NCBI GenBank assembly: GCA_963705325.1
Contig: OY970069.1
Location: 4,216,001 to 4,280,000, forward strand
Source of the DNA: DATARH01 sp963705325
GTDB taxonomy: Bacteria > Pseudomonadota > Alphaproteobacteria > ATCC43930 > CGMCC-115725
DNA: 64,000 nt
Direction of reading: 5' to 3'
A program made the position numbers and the translations under genes. Shown in pieces: positions 25,862-35,501 of the stretch (the first letter of the stretch is position 1; the number at the start of each line of letters is the position of its first letter). The notes beneath the pieces are model-generated. The model saw only the letters and a list, made by a program, of their open reading frames with translations, had not been told where the DNA came from and searched no databases.

Positions 25862-27067
25862 TCAGCGAAGCTTCGGCAGCTGCAAGAGCTGCCAGACATC
25901 GGTCAGCGCGGTGACCAGCGCGTCGATATCCTCGTCGCTGTGCAGCGGCGTCGGGGTTACGCGCAGCCGTTCGGTGCCGCGAGGCACCGTCGGGTAGTTG
26001 ATAGGCTGCACATAGACTTGGTGATCGCGCAGTAGCAGGTCGGAGGCCGTCCGGCACATCGCCGCGTCGCCGACCATTACCGGCACGATATGACTGTCGT
26101 TGGCCATGACCGGGATCGATGCCTCCGTCAGGCAACGCTTGACCGTCGCGACGCGCTCCCGCTGCTGGGTCCGCTCGGCCTGGCTTTCCCTCAGATGCCT
26201 CACCGCGGCGAGCGCGCCCGCCGCCAACAGCGGCGGCAGCGACGAGGTGAAGATGAATCCCGGCGCATGGCCGCGCAAGAAATCGATCATCAGCGACGAG
26301 CCGGCGACATAGCCGCCCATCGTGCCGAACGCCTTGGCCAGCGTGCCTTGGATTACCGTCAGGCGGGCAGATGCGCCATCGCGCTCGGAAACGCCACCCC
26401 CATGATCGCCGTAGAGACCGACGGCGTGCACTTCGTCGAGATAGGTCATCGCGCCATGACGCTCGGCGACATCGCAGATGTCGTTGAGCGGCGCGATGTC
26501 GCCGTCCATCGAGTAAACCGACTCGAAGCAGACAAGTTTCGGACGCTCGGAGGGTAATCCCGCCAACAGCTCCTCGAGATGCGCGACGTCGTTGTGCCGG
26601 AAGATGACGCGCTCGGCCCGACTATTGCGGATGCCGGCGATCATCGAGGCATGGTTCATCGCGTCGGACAGCACCACCATGCCCGGCATGCTGCCGGCAA
26701 GGGTCGACAGCGCCGCCTCGTTGGCGACAAAGCCGGAGGTGAAGACGAGCGCCGCCTCGCGTCCGTGCAGATCGGCGAGCTCACGTTCCAGCAGCACATG
26801 GGCGTGGCTGGTGCCGGAGATGTTGCGTGTGCCGCCAGCGCCCGCGCCACTGCGGCGCATCTCGGCCTCCATCGCCGCCAGCACCGCCGGGTGCTGCCCC
26901 ATGCCGAGATAATCGTTCGAACACCACACCGTGACCTCGGCACCCAAGCGGTGATCGTAGGCGCGGGGGAACCGGCCGCGGCGCCGCTCCAGATCGGCGA
27001 AGACGCGGTAGCGCCCTTCGCTGTGGAGCGCGTCAAGCCGCTCTTTGAAAAAGGTGTCGAAATCCAT
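25862..27067 (-). CDS. hemA: 5-aminolevulinate synthase
   Basis: PLP enzyme of fold type I that condenses glycine and succinyl-CoA to 5-aminolevulinate, the first step of alphaproteobacterial heme synthesis. 401 residues, normal length. The PLP Lys is K245 in IQGTLAKAFGTMGGY. GAGAGGTRNISGTSHAH and FESVYSMDGDIAP are further conserved parts. It is monocistronic, and its presence supports the alphaproteobacterial assignment because other bacteria use the glutamyl-tRNA route. Confidence 0.96.
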   Translation of the reverse strand: MDFDTFFKERLDALHSEGRYRVFADLERRRGRFPRAYDHRLGAEVTVWCSNDYLGMGQHPAVLAAMEAEMRRSGAGAGGTRNISGTSHAHVLLERELADLHGREAALVFTSGFVANEAALSTLAGSMPGMVVLSDAMNHASMIAGIRNSRAERVIFRHNDVAHLEELLAGLPSERPKLVCFESVYSMDGDIAPLNDICDVAERHGAMTYLDEVHAVGLYGDHGGGVSERDGASARLTVIQGTLAKAFGTMGGYVAGSSLMIDFLRGHAPGFIFTSSLPPLLAAGALAAVRHLRESQAERTQQRERVATVKRCLTEASIPVMANDSHIVPVMVGDAAMCRTASDLLLRDHQVYVQPINYPTVPRGTERLRVTPTPLHSDEDIDALVTALTDVWQLLQLPKLR

Positions 27068-27146
27068 CGTCAGCGGTATCGCGGAAAACGCTTAAGGATA
27101 TCATATCGCGCGCGCCGCGCCATTGGACGCACTGTCGCGGAGCCAA

Positions 27147-27446
27147 CTACTTTCTCGGCGTGCAGGCAAAAGTAATGCGGTCCGGCACGGCGAGTGGACA
27201 GACGTCGAGCCAGTAGTCGTCGCCAGTGACCCGCTTGGCCACGGTATTGCCAATGCATTCCGCCTGAGCCGCTTGTTGAACCTGCTGGGGGCTCGTCTTA
27301 AGCGGGTTGGCGCAGATCCCCACCCGTTGACGCGGGTCCCTCACGCCTTTCGCCGGGCCGGCCGGCGCCGTCGAAAAGGGCGTGAATGCATTGCACCCGC
27401 AAACCAAGCCAGCGGTCAGTGTGACCAGAAGGCGCAATATTGTCAT
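27147..27446 (-). CDS. small putative lipoprotein of unknown function
   Basis: 99 residues. An N-terminal hydrophobic stretch ends in GLVCGCNAF, where the second Cys (VCG-C) could be the lipidated residue. Four further cysteines follow in the mature part. Its ATG overlaps the amidase stop in ATGA, so it is coupled to that gene. No domain recognised. Confidence 0.65.
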   Translation of the reverse strand: MTILRLLVTLTAGLVCGCNAFTPFSTAPAGPAKGVRDPRQRVGICANPLKTSPQQVQQAAQAECIGNTVAKRVTGDDYWLDVCPLAVPDRITFACTPRK

Positions 27447-28729
27447 GCCGCGTCCGCCAGCGCGCGCTCCGCAAACAGCGCCGCCTCCATCAGTCGTGTA
27501 TCCTCGCCGATGCGGCCGACAAACTGGATACCGACGGGTAGCCCCTTATCACCGCGCCCCGCAGGCACTGTGACGCAAGGCACGCCCAGCGCCGTCCACA
27601 TGCGGTTGAAGATTGGGCTGCCGGTGCTGCCGAGCCCCTCGGGCGCTTCACCCTGCGCCGCCGGCACGATGACCGCGGCGCAGTCGCCAAAGAAGCGGTC
27701 AAGCCGTGCTCGCGCCGCGGCCACCGTGCCGCGCGCTGCGTCATACTCGCCGGCGCCGATCGCCATCCCATAATCGAGCATCTGCGCCAGCACTGGCGAG
27801 ATCAGAGTGGCGCGCTCGGTCCGCTCCCAGGCCAGCGAGCACGCCATCTCGAAGCGCATGATCTTGTCCTGCGCCTCAGCAAGCCCGCGATGCTCATCCG
27901 GAACCGTGACGTCGTCGACTCGCGCGCCGGCCGCCAGCAATGCTGCTCGCGCCCGATCAAGCGCGGCGATTGTCGCGGGCGCGGCTTCGTCCCACATCGG
28001 CGTGCGGCACAGCCCGAAACGCGGCGGCAGCGGCGCGCTGACCTCGCGCAGATCGCGCCGATCGGTCAAGACGCCGATGAAGAATGCTGCGTCCTCGACC
28101 CGGCGCGCCATGCAGCCGACGGTATCGAGACTGTCCGCCAGCGCCTTGACGCCGGCGCGCGCCACCAAGCCAAAGCTCGGCTTGTAGCCGACCACGCCGC
28201 AATAGGCCGCCGGCCGGATAATCGAGCCGGCGGTTTGCGTGCCGAAAGCGAGCGGTACCATACCCGCGGCTACTGCCGCCGCCGATCCGCTCGACGAGCC
28301 GCCGGGCGTATGCGCCGGGTTATGAGGGTTCGCGGTCTTGCCGGGGAAAAACGCGGCGAACTCGGTAGTGACGGTCTTGCCGAGCACAACCGCTCCGGCC
28401 GCGCGCGCCAGCGCCACGCAGGATGCGTCCGAGGCTGGGCGATGCCTGTTGTAGATTGGCGATCCGTAGCTTGTCGGCATGTCGACGGTGTCGATCAGGT
28501 CCTTGACCGCGATGGGAATACCGTGGAGCGGACCGCCCGAGCCTTCGCGGTCGCGTTGGCGCGCCCCTGCCAGTGCCTGCTCTCGATCGAAATACTGCCA
28601 GGCGCCGACGACCGCCTCCTGCGCCTCGATCATCTCGATCCAGGCGGTGGCGCATTCCTCTGCGGTAAGCCGCCCCTCCGCGATCTCCCGCGCGGCCTCG
28701 CGGACGCTCAACGATGCCGGATCGGGCAT
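27443..28729 (-). CDS. amidase-signature family hydrolase
   Basis: 428 residues. The Ser-cisSer-Lys catalytic triad is visible: Lys in GIPIAVKDLIDT, and the serines in the glycine/serine-rich HTPGGSSSGSAAAVAAG and in GTQTAGSIIRPAAY. It hydrolyses a C-N amide bond; the substrate is unknown. It is shorter than GatA and lacks gatC and gatB neighbours, so a role in tRNA amidation is unlikely. The downstream lipoprotein gene overlaps it by four bases. Confidence 0.9.
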   Translation of the reverse strand: MPDPASLSVREAAREIAEGRLTAEECATAWIEMIEAQEAVVGAWQYFDREQALAGARQRDREGSGGPLHGIPIAVKDLIDTVDMPTSYGSPIYNRHRPASDASCVALARAAGAVVLGKTVTTEFAAFFPGKTANPHNPAHTPGGSSSGSAAAVAAGMVPLAFGTQTAGSIIRPAAYCGVVGYKPSFGLVARAGVKALADSLDTVGCMARRVEDAAFFIGVLTDRRDLREVSAPLPPRFGLCRTPMWDEAAPATIAALDRARAALLAAGARVDDVTVPDEHRGLAEAQDKIMRFEMACSLAWERTERATLISPVLAQMLDYGMAIGAGEYDAARGTVAAARARLDRFFGDCAAVIVPAAQGEAPEGLGSTGSPIFNRMWTALGVPCVTVPAGRGDKGLPVGIQFVGRIGEDTRLMEAALFAERALADAA

Positions 28730-28839
28730 TTTTCCTCCCCGCGCTCCAACGATCGGGGCAACCTATCCCGGCCCAATCCATGCGGGAAGAGACATCGAAC
28801 CCCTTGCGGGAGCACCGGCGGCTGGGCAGTGTGCCGGCG

Positions 28840-29031
28840 ATGTCGGACAACCGGGACGATGACGGCGGCGGCAGCCGGCGCGGAGCGCTGATCGCGTTGG
28901 CGGCGATGGCCTTGATTGTCGTCGCCGGATACTACCTGCTGAACGCGCTGCGCGACGAAGGAAGGCGTGAGGATTGCCTGATGTCGGGCCGCACCAATTG
29001 TGCGCCGCTCGATGTCCCGACGCCCAAATAG
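28840..29031 (+). CDS. small single-pass membrane protein of unknown function
   Basis: 63 residues: a charged N-terminus MSDNRDDDGGGSRRG, one membrane helix (ALIALAAMALIVVAGYYLL) and a short tail with two cysteines (REDCLMSGRTNCAPLD). An in-frame ATG at 28780 would add 20 residues. The start at 28840 looks more natural because acidic and then basic residues precede the helix directly. It lies 120 bases ahead of moaA on the same strand. Confidence 0.6.
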   Translation: MSDNRDDDGGGSRRGALIALAAMALIVVAGYYLLNALRDEGRREDCLMSGRTNCAPLDVPTPK

Positions 29032-29150
29032 CCCCCGCGCCCGCCGCGCCAATCCGCGCCATACCCATGACGAGATCAGGGGCGACATTTCCCCCTAGCA
29101 TCCTTATATATGCTTGAACGTATCGCTCTGGCTGAGCGCTTGAGAAATTC

Positions 29151-30143
29151 ATGATCGACCCGTTTGGACGGCACATCTCTTATCTGCGTGTATCGGTCAC
29201 CGACCGCTGCGACTTCCGCTGCGTCTATTGCATGGCGGAGGAGATGAATTTCCTGCCCAAGCGCGAGCTGCTGACGCTAGAGGAACTCGATCGCGTGTGC
29301 AGCGCCTTTGTCCGCCTCGGCGTCAAGAAGTTGCGCCTGACTGGGGGCGAGCCGCTGGTGCGCCGCGACATCATGACCCTGTTCCGCTCGCTGGGCCGGC
29401 ACTTGAAGTCGGGCGCGCTCGAGGAATTGACCCTGACCACCAACGGTAGCCAACTCGCCCGCTACGCCGGGGAGCTGCGGGAGTGCGGGGTCGAGCGGGT
29501 CAATGTGTCACTCGACACGCTCGATGCGGAAAAATTCGCCGAGATCACGAGACGCGGCCGTCTCGACCAGGTGCTCGCCGGGCTCGACGCAGCCAAGCGC
29601 GCCGGGCTACGGATCAAGATCAACGCCGTCGCGCTGCGCGGCGTCAACGAGGACGAAATCGTCGATCTCGTCCAATGGTGCGGCGACCAAGGCCACGATC
29701 TGGTGCTGATCGAGGTCATGCCGATGGGCGATATCGGCGGCGAGAGCCGGCTCGAGCAGTACCTGCCTCTTTCCCTAGTGCGCGCGCGGCTGGAGCGGCG
29801 CTGGACGCTCGACGAGACCGACTACCGCACCGGCGGCCCGGCCCGCTATGCGACGGTGCGCGAGACCGGGCGGCGGGTCGGCTTCATCACCCCGCTCACC
29901 CATAATTTCTGCGAGAGCTGCAACCGCGTGCGGCTGACCTGCACCGGCACGCTCTATATGTGCCTGGGGCAGGAGGATGCCGCCGATCTGCGCGCTCCGG
30001 TGCGCCAATCGGAAAGCGACGAGCCCTTGGAGCGCGCGATCCACGAAGCCATCGGCCGCAAGCCCAAGGGCCACGATTTCATCATCGACCGCCGCCACCA
30101 GCGGCCGGCCGTCGCCCGCCATATGAGCGTCACCGGCGGGTGA
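29151..30143 (+). CDS. moaA: GTP 3',8-cyclase MoaA
   Basis: Radical-SAM enzyme making the first intermediate of molybdenum cofactor synthesis, 330 residues. The N-terminal cluster site is C20-x3-C24-x2-C27 (RCDFRCVYC). The second cluster site is C-x2-C-x13-C in NFCESCNRVRLTC through LYMCLG. The essential C-terminal Gly-Gly is present (MSVTGG). Its stop overlaps the GTG start of nadK by four bases. moaC and other moa genes are not in the window. Confidence 0.96.
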   Translation: MIDPFGRHISYLRVSVTDRCDFRCVYCMAEEMNFLPKRELLTLEELDRVCSAFVRLGVKKLRLTGGEPLVRRDIMTLFRSLGRHLKSGALEELTLTTNGSQLARYAGELRECGVERVNVSLDTLDAEKFAEITRRGRLDQVLAGLDAAKRAGLRIKINAVALRGVNEDEIVDLVQWCGDQGHDLVLIEVMPMGDIGGESRLEQYLPLSLVRARLERRWTLDETDYRTGGPARYATVRETGRRVGFITPLTHNFCESCNRVRLTCTGTLYMCLGQEDAADLRAPVRQSESDEPLERAIHEAIGRKPKGHDFIIDRRHQRPAVARHMSVTGG

Positions 30144-30907
30144 GCATCCCGCGCATCGCCTTCGTTGCGTCGGATGCCGAGGCGGCGCAACTGGCCCTCA
30201 CCGAGCTGCGCCGCGAATACGGGACGATCAAACCCGAGGAAGCCGAAGTCATCGTCCCGCTCGGAGGCGACGGTTTTATGCTCGAAACGCTGCACCGCTT
30301 CTTCGGCAGGAACGTGCCGATCTTCGGCATGCACCGCGGCAGCGTCGGGTTTCTGATGAACCCCTACCGGCTCGAGAAATTGGGCGAACGGCTCGCGACC
30401 GCGCAGCCGGTGACGTTTTACCCGCTCGAAATGACCACCTGGGACGAACAGGGCGCGACTCAGACGGCGATCGCCTTCAACGAGGTTTCGCTGCTGCGCG
30501 AAACACGCCAGGGCGCCAAGCTCAAGGTCAGCGTCGATGGCGTCGTCCGCCTTGACGAGCTGATGGCCGACGGCATCCTCTTATCCACGCCGGTCGGCAG
30601 CACCGCGTACAACCTGTCGGCACACGGTCCGATCATCCCACTCGACGCCGAGATTTTGGCGCTGACCCCGATCAGCGCGTTCCGGCCGCGGCGCTGGCGC
30701 GGCGCGCTCCTGTCGCACCGCGCCAAGGTGCGCATCGACTGCTTGGAAACCGACAAGCGCCCGATCAGCGCCGTCGCCGATTTCACCGAGGTACGCGACG
30801 TCACCGCCGTCGAGATTTACGAAAAACGCGACGTCTCGGTGACGATGCTGTTCGACCGCGAAGCCAACCTTCAGGAGCGCGTGTTCAAGGAACAGTTCCT
30901 GACCTGA
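30140..30907 (+). CDS. nadK: NAD kinase
   Basis: Phosphorylates NAD to NADP, 255 residues. It has the GGDG motif in IVPLGGDGFMLETLH, the FNEVSLLRETRQGAKL segment and the glycine/serine-rich STPVGSTAYNLSAHGPI. The start is GTG 30140, forming GTGA with the moaA stop; longer in-frame extensions run back inside moaA. The moaA-nadK coupling is not usual in model organisms but I believe it recurs in alphaproteobacteria. Confidence 0.94.
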   Translation: MSIPRIAFVASDAEAAQLALTELRREYGTIKPEEAEVIVPLGGDGFMLETLHRFFGRNVPIFGMHRGSVGFLMNPYRLEKLGERLATAQPVTFYPLEMTTWDEQGATQTAIAFNEVSLLRETRQGAKLKVSVDGVVRLDELMADGILLSTPVGSTAYNLSAHGPIIPLDAEILALTPISAFRPRRWRGALLSHRAKVRIDCLETDKRPISAVADFTEVRDVTAVEIYEKRDVSVTMLFDREANLQERVFKEQFLT

Positions 30908-30911
30908 ACCC

Positions 30912-31349
30912 TCAGGCCAAATTCAGTGCTTCGCCGGCGAGATCCTCGGCGCGCTCGACCGCGATCAGCACCGCGTAGCCCTTCTTGTCCGGGTCACGGT
31001 CTTTTTCCGGCTGCACCAGGCGGCGCCAGACTTCCTCGTAGACCGGGCCCGATTTGTAGATCTTCGCGGTGCCGTAGAAGCGGGCGATGCCGCCGCGCGG
31101 CAGCACGCCTTCCTCACGCAAGGACGGCTTGCGGAAATAGATCGTCAGCTTGCTGCCATCCTTCATCGCCTCGGCCGAGCTGCCGCTGCCGCGTTCCCAT
31201 AGCCCGATATGCTCGTCGTCATAAACCATCGTGCCGCCGCGCGGGGTAACTTGCGCGAAGCCGTTGGGCAGCACCGAACCCAGCAGGCAGACGTTCGCCG
31301 GAAACGCAGTGTTGATGTGATCGTGCAGGACTTGCGGAATCTTGGCCAT
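30912..31349 (-). CDS. pyridoxamine 5'-phosphate oxidase-family protein
   Basis: 145-residue FMN-binding split-barrel protein. It starts IPQVLHDHINTAFPANVCLLGSV and has the TPRGGTMVYDDEHIGLWERGS segment seen in PPOX-class putative flavin reductases or F420/FMN enzymes. The size is about two thirds that of PdxH, so a role in vitamin B6 synthesis is unlikely. GGAGG precedes the ATG. It is convergent with nadK, four bases apart. Confidence 0.8.
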   Translation of the reverse strand: MAKIPQVLHDHINTAFPANVCLLGSVLPNGFAQVTPRGGTMVYDDEHIGLWERGSGSSAEAMKDGSKLTIYFRKPSLREEGVLPRGGIARFYGTAKIYKSGPVYEEVWRRLVQPEKDRDPDKKGYAVLIAVERAEDLAGEALNLA

Positions 31350-31367
31350 TGCTAATCCTCCCTGACT

Positions 31368-32267
31368 TCAAGCCACCTGATCGAGTGTCGAAGCGACGTC
31401 TCGGGTCGTCACGCGGCGTAAATCGCGCACCCTGGTCTCGTCATAGTGTCGGCCGCGATGCATCGTCGCGCGGTTATCCCAGATGACGAGATCGCCAACC
31501 CGCCACTCGTGGCGATAGACGAACTTGCGTTGCGTCGCGTGTTCGATCAGCTCGCGCAGCAACAGGCGTCCTTCCGGCACCGGCATTCCGACGATTTCCG
31601 ACGCATGCGCGGCGACATAGAGCACCTTGCGCTTCGAGCCAGAGTGGGTGCGCACGACGCGCTGTGGCACTGGCGGCAGAACCTGCTTCTCGCCAAACAG
31701 CAGCTGGTTGAAGCCGAGCTGGCCGCGCGACCAGGAAATGTCGTGCAACGCGACGAGGTCGGCGATCTCCGCCCTTTGTTGGTCGCTGAGCGCATCGTAG
31801 GCGGCGCGCATGTCGGCGAATTCGGTCTCGCCATTGCCCTTCGGACTCGGCCCCGGGACTTGATGGGCGTACAACATCGACAGCGCCGCAGGGATACGGC
31901 GGAACGAGCCGTCGGTGTGCCAAAGCCGGTTGCCGAGCTGATCAAAGCGGCGCGGATCCTCGCGCCCGCGCACCTGGTTCTCCGCGTCGAGATTGGAGAT
32001 GTCGGCGATCTCCGGGCGCAGCCGGCGCTTGACATTGGCCGCGCCGCTGCGCGGCAGCTCCAGCTCGCCGAAATTGCGCGCGAACGCCATTTGGCGGTCG
32101 TCGTCGAAGGTCTGTCCGGGAAACACCAGCACCGCGTACCGATTAATCGCCGCGCTGAGCGCCGCCACCGTCGCGGTGTCGAGGGGTTTGCCGGCATCGA
32201 CCCCAGACACTTCGCCGACGAACAGCGGGTGCAACTGACGAATTGTGAGCTCCACACTGCCTCTCAT
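31368..32267 (-). CDS. TauD/TfdA-family 2-oxoglutarate-dependent dioxygenase
   Basis: 299-residue Fe(II)/2-oxoglutarate oxygenase. The iron triad is seen as His and Asp in LWHTDGSF and the distal His in ATMHRGRHYDE. The 2-oxoglutarate Arg is probably in RDLRRVTTRD. Typical substrates are taurine, alkylsulfonates or 2,4-D-like ethers; none can be read here. It overlaps the 3' end of the N-formylglutamate amidohydrolase gene by four bases (ATGA). Confidence 0.9.
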   Translation of the reverse strand: MRGSVELTIRQLHPLFVGEVSGVDAGKPLDTATVAALSAAINRYAVLVFPGQTFDDDRQMAFARNFGELELPRSGAANVKRRLRPEIADISNLDAENQVRGREDPRRFDQLGNRLWHTDGSFRRIPAALSMLYAHQVPGPSPKGNGETEFADMRAAYDALSDQQRAEIADLVALHDISWSRGQLGFNQLLFGEKQVLPPVPQRVVRTHSGSKRKVLYVAAHASEIVGMPVPEGRLLLRELIEHATQRKFVYRHEWRVGDLVIWDNRATMHRGRHYDETRVRDLRRVTTRDVASTLDQVA

Positions 32268-33124
32268 ATTTGGGCCTCGACGAATTCGCGCAGCGCGGCG
32301 AACAGCCGCGTCAGATCGTCCTGCAACGCGTCGAAGTGCGGCAGCTTTTCGAGGGTGCGCTGATCCATGTAGAGCGAGCGATCGACCTCGATCTGTAAAC
32401 TGTGGCGGCGCTCGTGTGGGCGTCCCTGACGGCGCACCAACTCGACCCCTTTATAGCCGTCGTTGACGTGGACCTCGTAACCCATGCCGCGCAGCGTCAC
32501 CGCGACGAAATCGGTGAATTCCGGCGCGCAGGTCGTGCCATCGCGATCGCCGATAACAAAATCGCCGTGCTCGCCCTTGCGCCCGTGCTTGCGGCTGCCG
32601 GTCGACGGCATCGAGTGGGCGTTGACGTGCCACACCGCGCCAAACTGGCCGTGCAGGCGATCGCATGCCTCGTCGAGCGTCTGGTGATACGGCGCATGAT
32701 AGCGCTCGACCCGCGCCAGCACCTCGTCGGGGTGCAACTTGCGGTCGTAAATCGGCATGCCGGCTTGGGCGTAGCGGCGCACGAGTCCGACTCTGGTCGC
32801 CGGCCGCAGCGACAGGTGCCCCGGCCATGCCGTCGACAGCAGGTTCGGGTCAAGGTCGTCCGCGGCGCGGTTGACGTCGAGATAGCTGCGTGGGAACACA
32901 GCCGCGATCATCGTCGCGCCGTGATGGGGCGCACCTTCGAACAACTCGTCGACAAAAGCATCCTCCGCCCGTCGCAACACCTCCAGCGGGCAGCAAAAGC
33001 TGAAATCCTCGGGATAGAGCGTACCGCTATGCGGCGAATCGACGACCAGCGGCAGCGTTTCCCCGCTGGGGTCGCGGCGCCACAGCACCCCCGGAATTTC
33101 ATGACCGACCGAAAAACCGTTCAT
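32264..33124 (-). CDS. N-formylglutamate amidohydrolase-family protein
   Basis: 286 residues. It has the family segments VVDSPHSGTLYPEDF, YLDVNRAADDLDP and WHVNAHSMPSTGS, with His and Asp/Glu for zinc. HutG-type enzymes release formate from N-formylglutamate in histidine degradation, but no other hut gene is here. The next gene is a 2-oxoglutarate oxygenase coupled by a four-base overlap. The true substrate may be another N-acyl amino acid. Confidence 0.88.
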   Translation of the reverse strand: MNGFSVGHEIPGVLWRRDPSGETLPLVVDSPHSGTLYPEDFSFCCPLEVLRRAEDAFVDELFEGAPHHGATMIAAVFPRSYLDVNRAADDLDPNLLSTAWPGHLSLRPATRVGLVRRYAQAGMPIYDRKLHPDEVLARVERYHAPYHQTLDEACDRLHGQFGAVWHVNAHSMPSTGSRKHGRKGEHGDFVIGDRDGTTCAPEFTDFVAVTLRGMGYEVHVNDGYKGVELVRRQGRPHERRHSLQIEVDRSLYMDQRTLEKLPHFDALQDDLTRLFAALREFVEAQI

Positions 33125-33321
33125 TCACGCGCTCGTTGATTGCGACTTTGTTCCATCGCACAACGCCGCCGCGCAGGAAAGAGGCTCGTCAGCCGGCGAA
33201 CCGCCTGGAGCGCGGAGAAAGCGGTGGACATCTCCGGATTTCAGCCGCAAAGCGCTAGTCATGCAATGAGGTTGCAGCCTATCGTGGCGAGCGCAAAACG
33301 TTTTGTCATAAAGGTGGATTT

Positions 33322-34488
33322 TTGGCTTCGTCGGCGATTGGTTACAAGGAAATGGTGACGCGGCTCGTGGGCTTTGACACGACCAGCCGCAACTCAAATC
33401 TGGCGCTCATCGAATTCGTCCGCGACTATCTCGACTCCAACAAGGTCACCAGCGAGCTGGTCTTCGCGGAAGACCGCAACAAGGCCAACCTCTACGCCAC
33501 GATCGGCCCGCAGGATCGGGGTGGCATTATGCTGTCCGGTCACACCGACGTCGTGCCGGTCGACGACCAGGATTGGCGCAGCGACCCGTTCAAGATTGTC
33601 GAACAAGAGGGTCGACTGTACGGCCGCGGTAGCGCCGATATGAAGAGCTTCATCGCTGTCGTGCTGACGTTGGTGCCGGAGCTGGTGCGACGCAAGCTGC
33701 GCACGCCGATCCATTTATCGTTTTCGTATGATGAGGAGGTCGGCTGTATCGGTGTGCGCCGGCTGATCAGCGTATTGGGGCAGCGGCCGAACCGACCACG
33801 CCTTGCCATCGTCGGCGAGCCGACGTCGATGCAGATCGGGGTCGCGCACAAAGGCAAGCACGTCTATCGCTGCCACGTTCACGGCCACGAGGCACACTCC
33901 TCGCAGGTCAATTATGGCGTCAACGCCGTCGAGGCGGCGGCGGAGCTGGTCACTCATCTGAAAGCGATGGCGCGGCGCAAGCGCGATGAAGGCCCGTTCG
34001 ACCCCGACTTCGACCCGCCCTATACGTCGATCCACACCGGGCTCATCCACGGCGGCACCGCGCTGAACATCGTGCCCAAGGATTGCGAGTTCGACTTTGA
34101 GTTCCGGCCGCTGCCGGGTGAGGACGTCGACGCGCTTATCGGCGAGCTGCGCGACCTCGCGGCGACGAAGCTGGTGCCGGAGATGCGCGCGGTGCAGCCG
34201 CATACGGGCATCAACATTGACGATGTCTCCGCAGCGCCGGCGCTCAGCACGCCGGTCGATGCCGAAGTGACGCAGCTGGTTGCCGCCCTCACCGGTGAAA
34301 ACGCGACCACCAAGGTGGCGTTCGGCACCGAAGGCGGTCTGTTCTCAGCCGCCGGCATTCCGACTGTGATCTGCGGTCCAGGTTCCATCGACCAGGCACA
34401 CAAGCCCGATGAATACGTCGAGCTCGACCAGATCGCCCGCTGCGAGGCTTTTTTGAAGCGCCTGATCGACCGCGTCTCGCAACGATAG
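33322..34488 (+). CDS. argE: acetylornithine deacetylase-like M20 metallopeptidase
   Basis: 388 residues. The dizinc ligands are visible in LSGHTDVVPVD, GRGSADMKSF, the catalytic Glu-Glu in SYDEEVGCIG, the Glu in IVGEPTSMQIG and the terminal His in GSIDQAHKPDEYV. The dimerisation domain contains GHEAHSSQVNYGVNAVE. The start is TTG 33322, supported by AAGGTGG upstream; ATG 33352 would cut conserved sequence. In homologues it converts N-acetylornithine to ornithine; other N-acyl amino acids are possible. It is followed by an AstE-like gene. Confidence 0.88.
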   Translation: MASSAIGYKEMVTRLVGFDTTSRNSNLALIEFVRDYLDSNKVTSELVFAEDRNKANLYATIGPQDRGGIMLSGHTDVVPVDDQDWRSDPFKIVEQEGRLYGRGSADMKSFIAVVLTLVPELVRRKLRTPIHLSFSYDEEVGCIGVRRLISVLGQRPNRPRLAIVGEPTSMQIGVAHKGKHVYRCHVHGHEAHSSQVNYGVNAVEAAAELVTHLKAMARRKRDEGPFDPDFDPPYTSIHTGLIHGGTALNIVPKDCEFDFEFRPLPGEDVDALIGELRDLAATKLVPEMRAVQPHTGINIDDVSAAPALSTPVDAEVTQLVAALTGENATTKVAFGTEGGLFSAAGIPTVICGPGSIDQAHKPDEYVELDQIARCEAFLKRLIDRVSQR

Positions 34489-34541
34489 CAACTGCCGCAG
34501 CCTGCGGCCATAATTCCAGGCCTTGCCTCAAGGAAAATCGC

Positions 34542-35501
34542 GTGTCCGATCTGAGATACAATGTTGAGCTGATTCCACCGGATATTTCCGCCTATCGTGC
34601 CGGCAATACCGGGATCGAATACGTCACCACGTTTATTGCGAGCGAGGCCGGGCCGCATGTCGTGGTGATGGGCTTGACGCACGGCAACGAGATCTGCGGC
34701 GCGATCGCGCTCGATGCCCTGCTGCGCGCAGGTCTCCGGCCGCGTAAAGGAACACTAACGCTCGCGTTCAACAACGTCGCGGCGTACTTGGAGTTCGACC
34801 CGCGCTACCCGGTCGCCTCGCGCTATGTCGACGAGGACTTCAACCGCCTGTGGTCGCCGGCGACGCTTGACGGGCCGCGGCGCTCGTCGGAACTCGCGCG
34901 TGCCCGCACCCTGCGGCCGATCGTCGATGCCGCCGACTTCCTGCTCGATCTCCACTCGATGCAAAACGCGACGGCGCCATTGATGCTGGCGGGGTTGCTA
35001 CCGAGATCGCGCGAACTCGCGTACTGTGTCGGCATCCCGGAGCTCATCATGTGCGACGCGGGCCATGCCGCTGGCCCGCGGATGCGCGATTATGGCGGAT
35101 TTGGTAATCCCACCTCGGCCAAAACCGCCCTGTTGATCGAAGCCGGCCAGCACTGGGAGAAGCGCGCCGCCGAGGTCGCAACCGACGTTACGCTGCGCTT
35201 TCTCGTCGCGCTCGGCACCGTCAAACGTGACGATGTGGCGATGCTGGGCGGACCCGACTTCTCCGCCGCGCCCAAACAGCGCGTCATTGAGGTGACCGAG
35301 GCGGTGACGATCACGGGCGACCGCTTCGAGTTTGCCGGCCCTTTCACGGGCTTGGAGGTCCTCCATGAAAAAGGCAGCCTCATTGGCCATGACGGCGACC
35401 GCGAGGTCCTCACACCGTATGATAATTGTGTGCTGATCATGCCGTCCCGCCGGTTGGTGCGCGGCCAAACCGCGGTGCGCCTCGGGCGCTACGTCGATTG
35501 A
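34542..35501 (+). CDS. succinylglutamate desuccinylase/aspartoacylase-family protein
   Basis: 319 residues. The zinc site HGNE (GLTHGNEICG) and the later His in LLDLHSMQ are present, with the substrate Arg-rich region DEDFNRLW between them. The C-terminal domain contains GPFTGLEVLHEKGSLIG. The GTG start is at 34542. It lies 53 bases after the argE-like gene, and its stop overlaps the glycosylase start in TTGA. It removes an acyl group from an N-acyl amino acid; the acyl group is unknown. Confidence 0.86.
   Translation: MSDLRYNVELIPPDISAYRAGNTGIEYVTTFIASEAGPHVVVMGLTHGNEICGAIALDALLRAGLRPRKGTLTLAFNNVAAYLEFDPRYPVASRYVDEDFNRLWSPATLDGPRRSSELARARTLRPIVDAADFLLDLHSMQNATAPLMLAGLLPRSRELAYCVGIPELIMCDAGHAAGPRMRDYGGFGNPTSAKTALLIEAGQHWEKRAAEVATDVTLRFLVALGTVKRDDVAMLGGPDFSAAPKQRVIEVTEAVTITGDRFEFAGPFTGLEVLHEKGSLIGHDGDREVLTPYDNCVLIMPSRRLVRGQTAVRLGRYVD

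Noticed and set aside
28840..29150. Molybdenum-cofactor riboswitch upstream of moaA
   Set aside because: The 119-base spacer before moaA shows no convincing multi-helix pairing like the known class.
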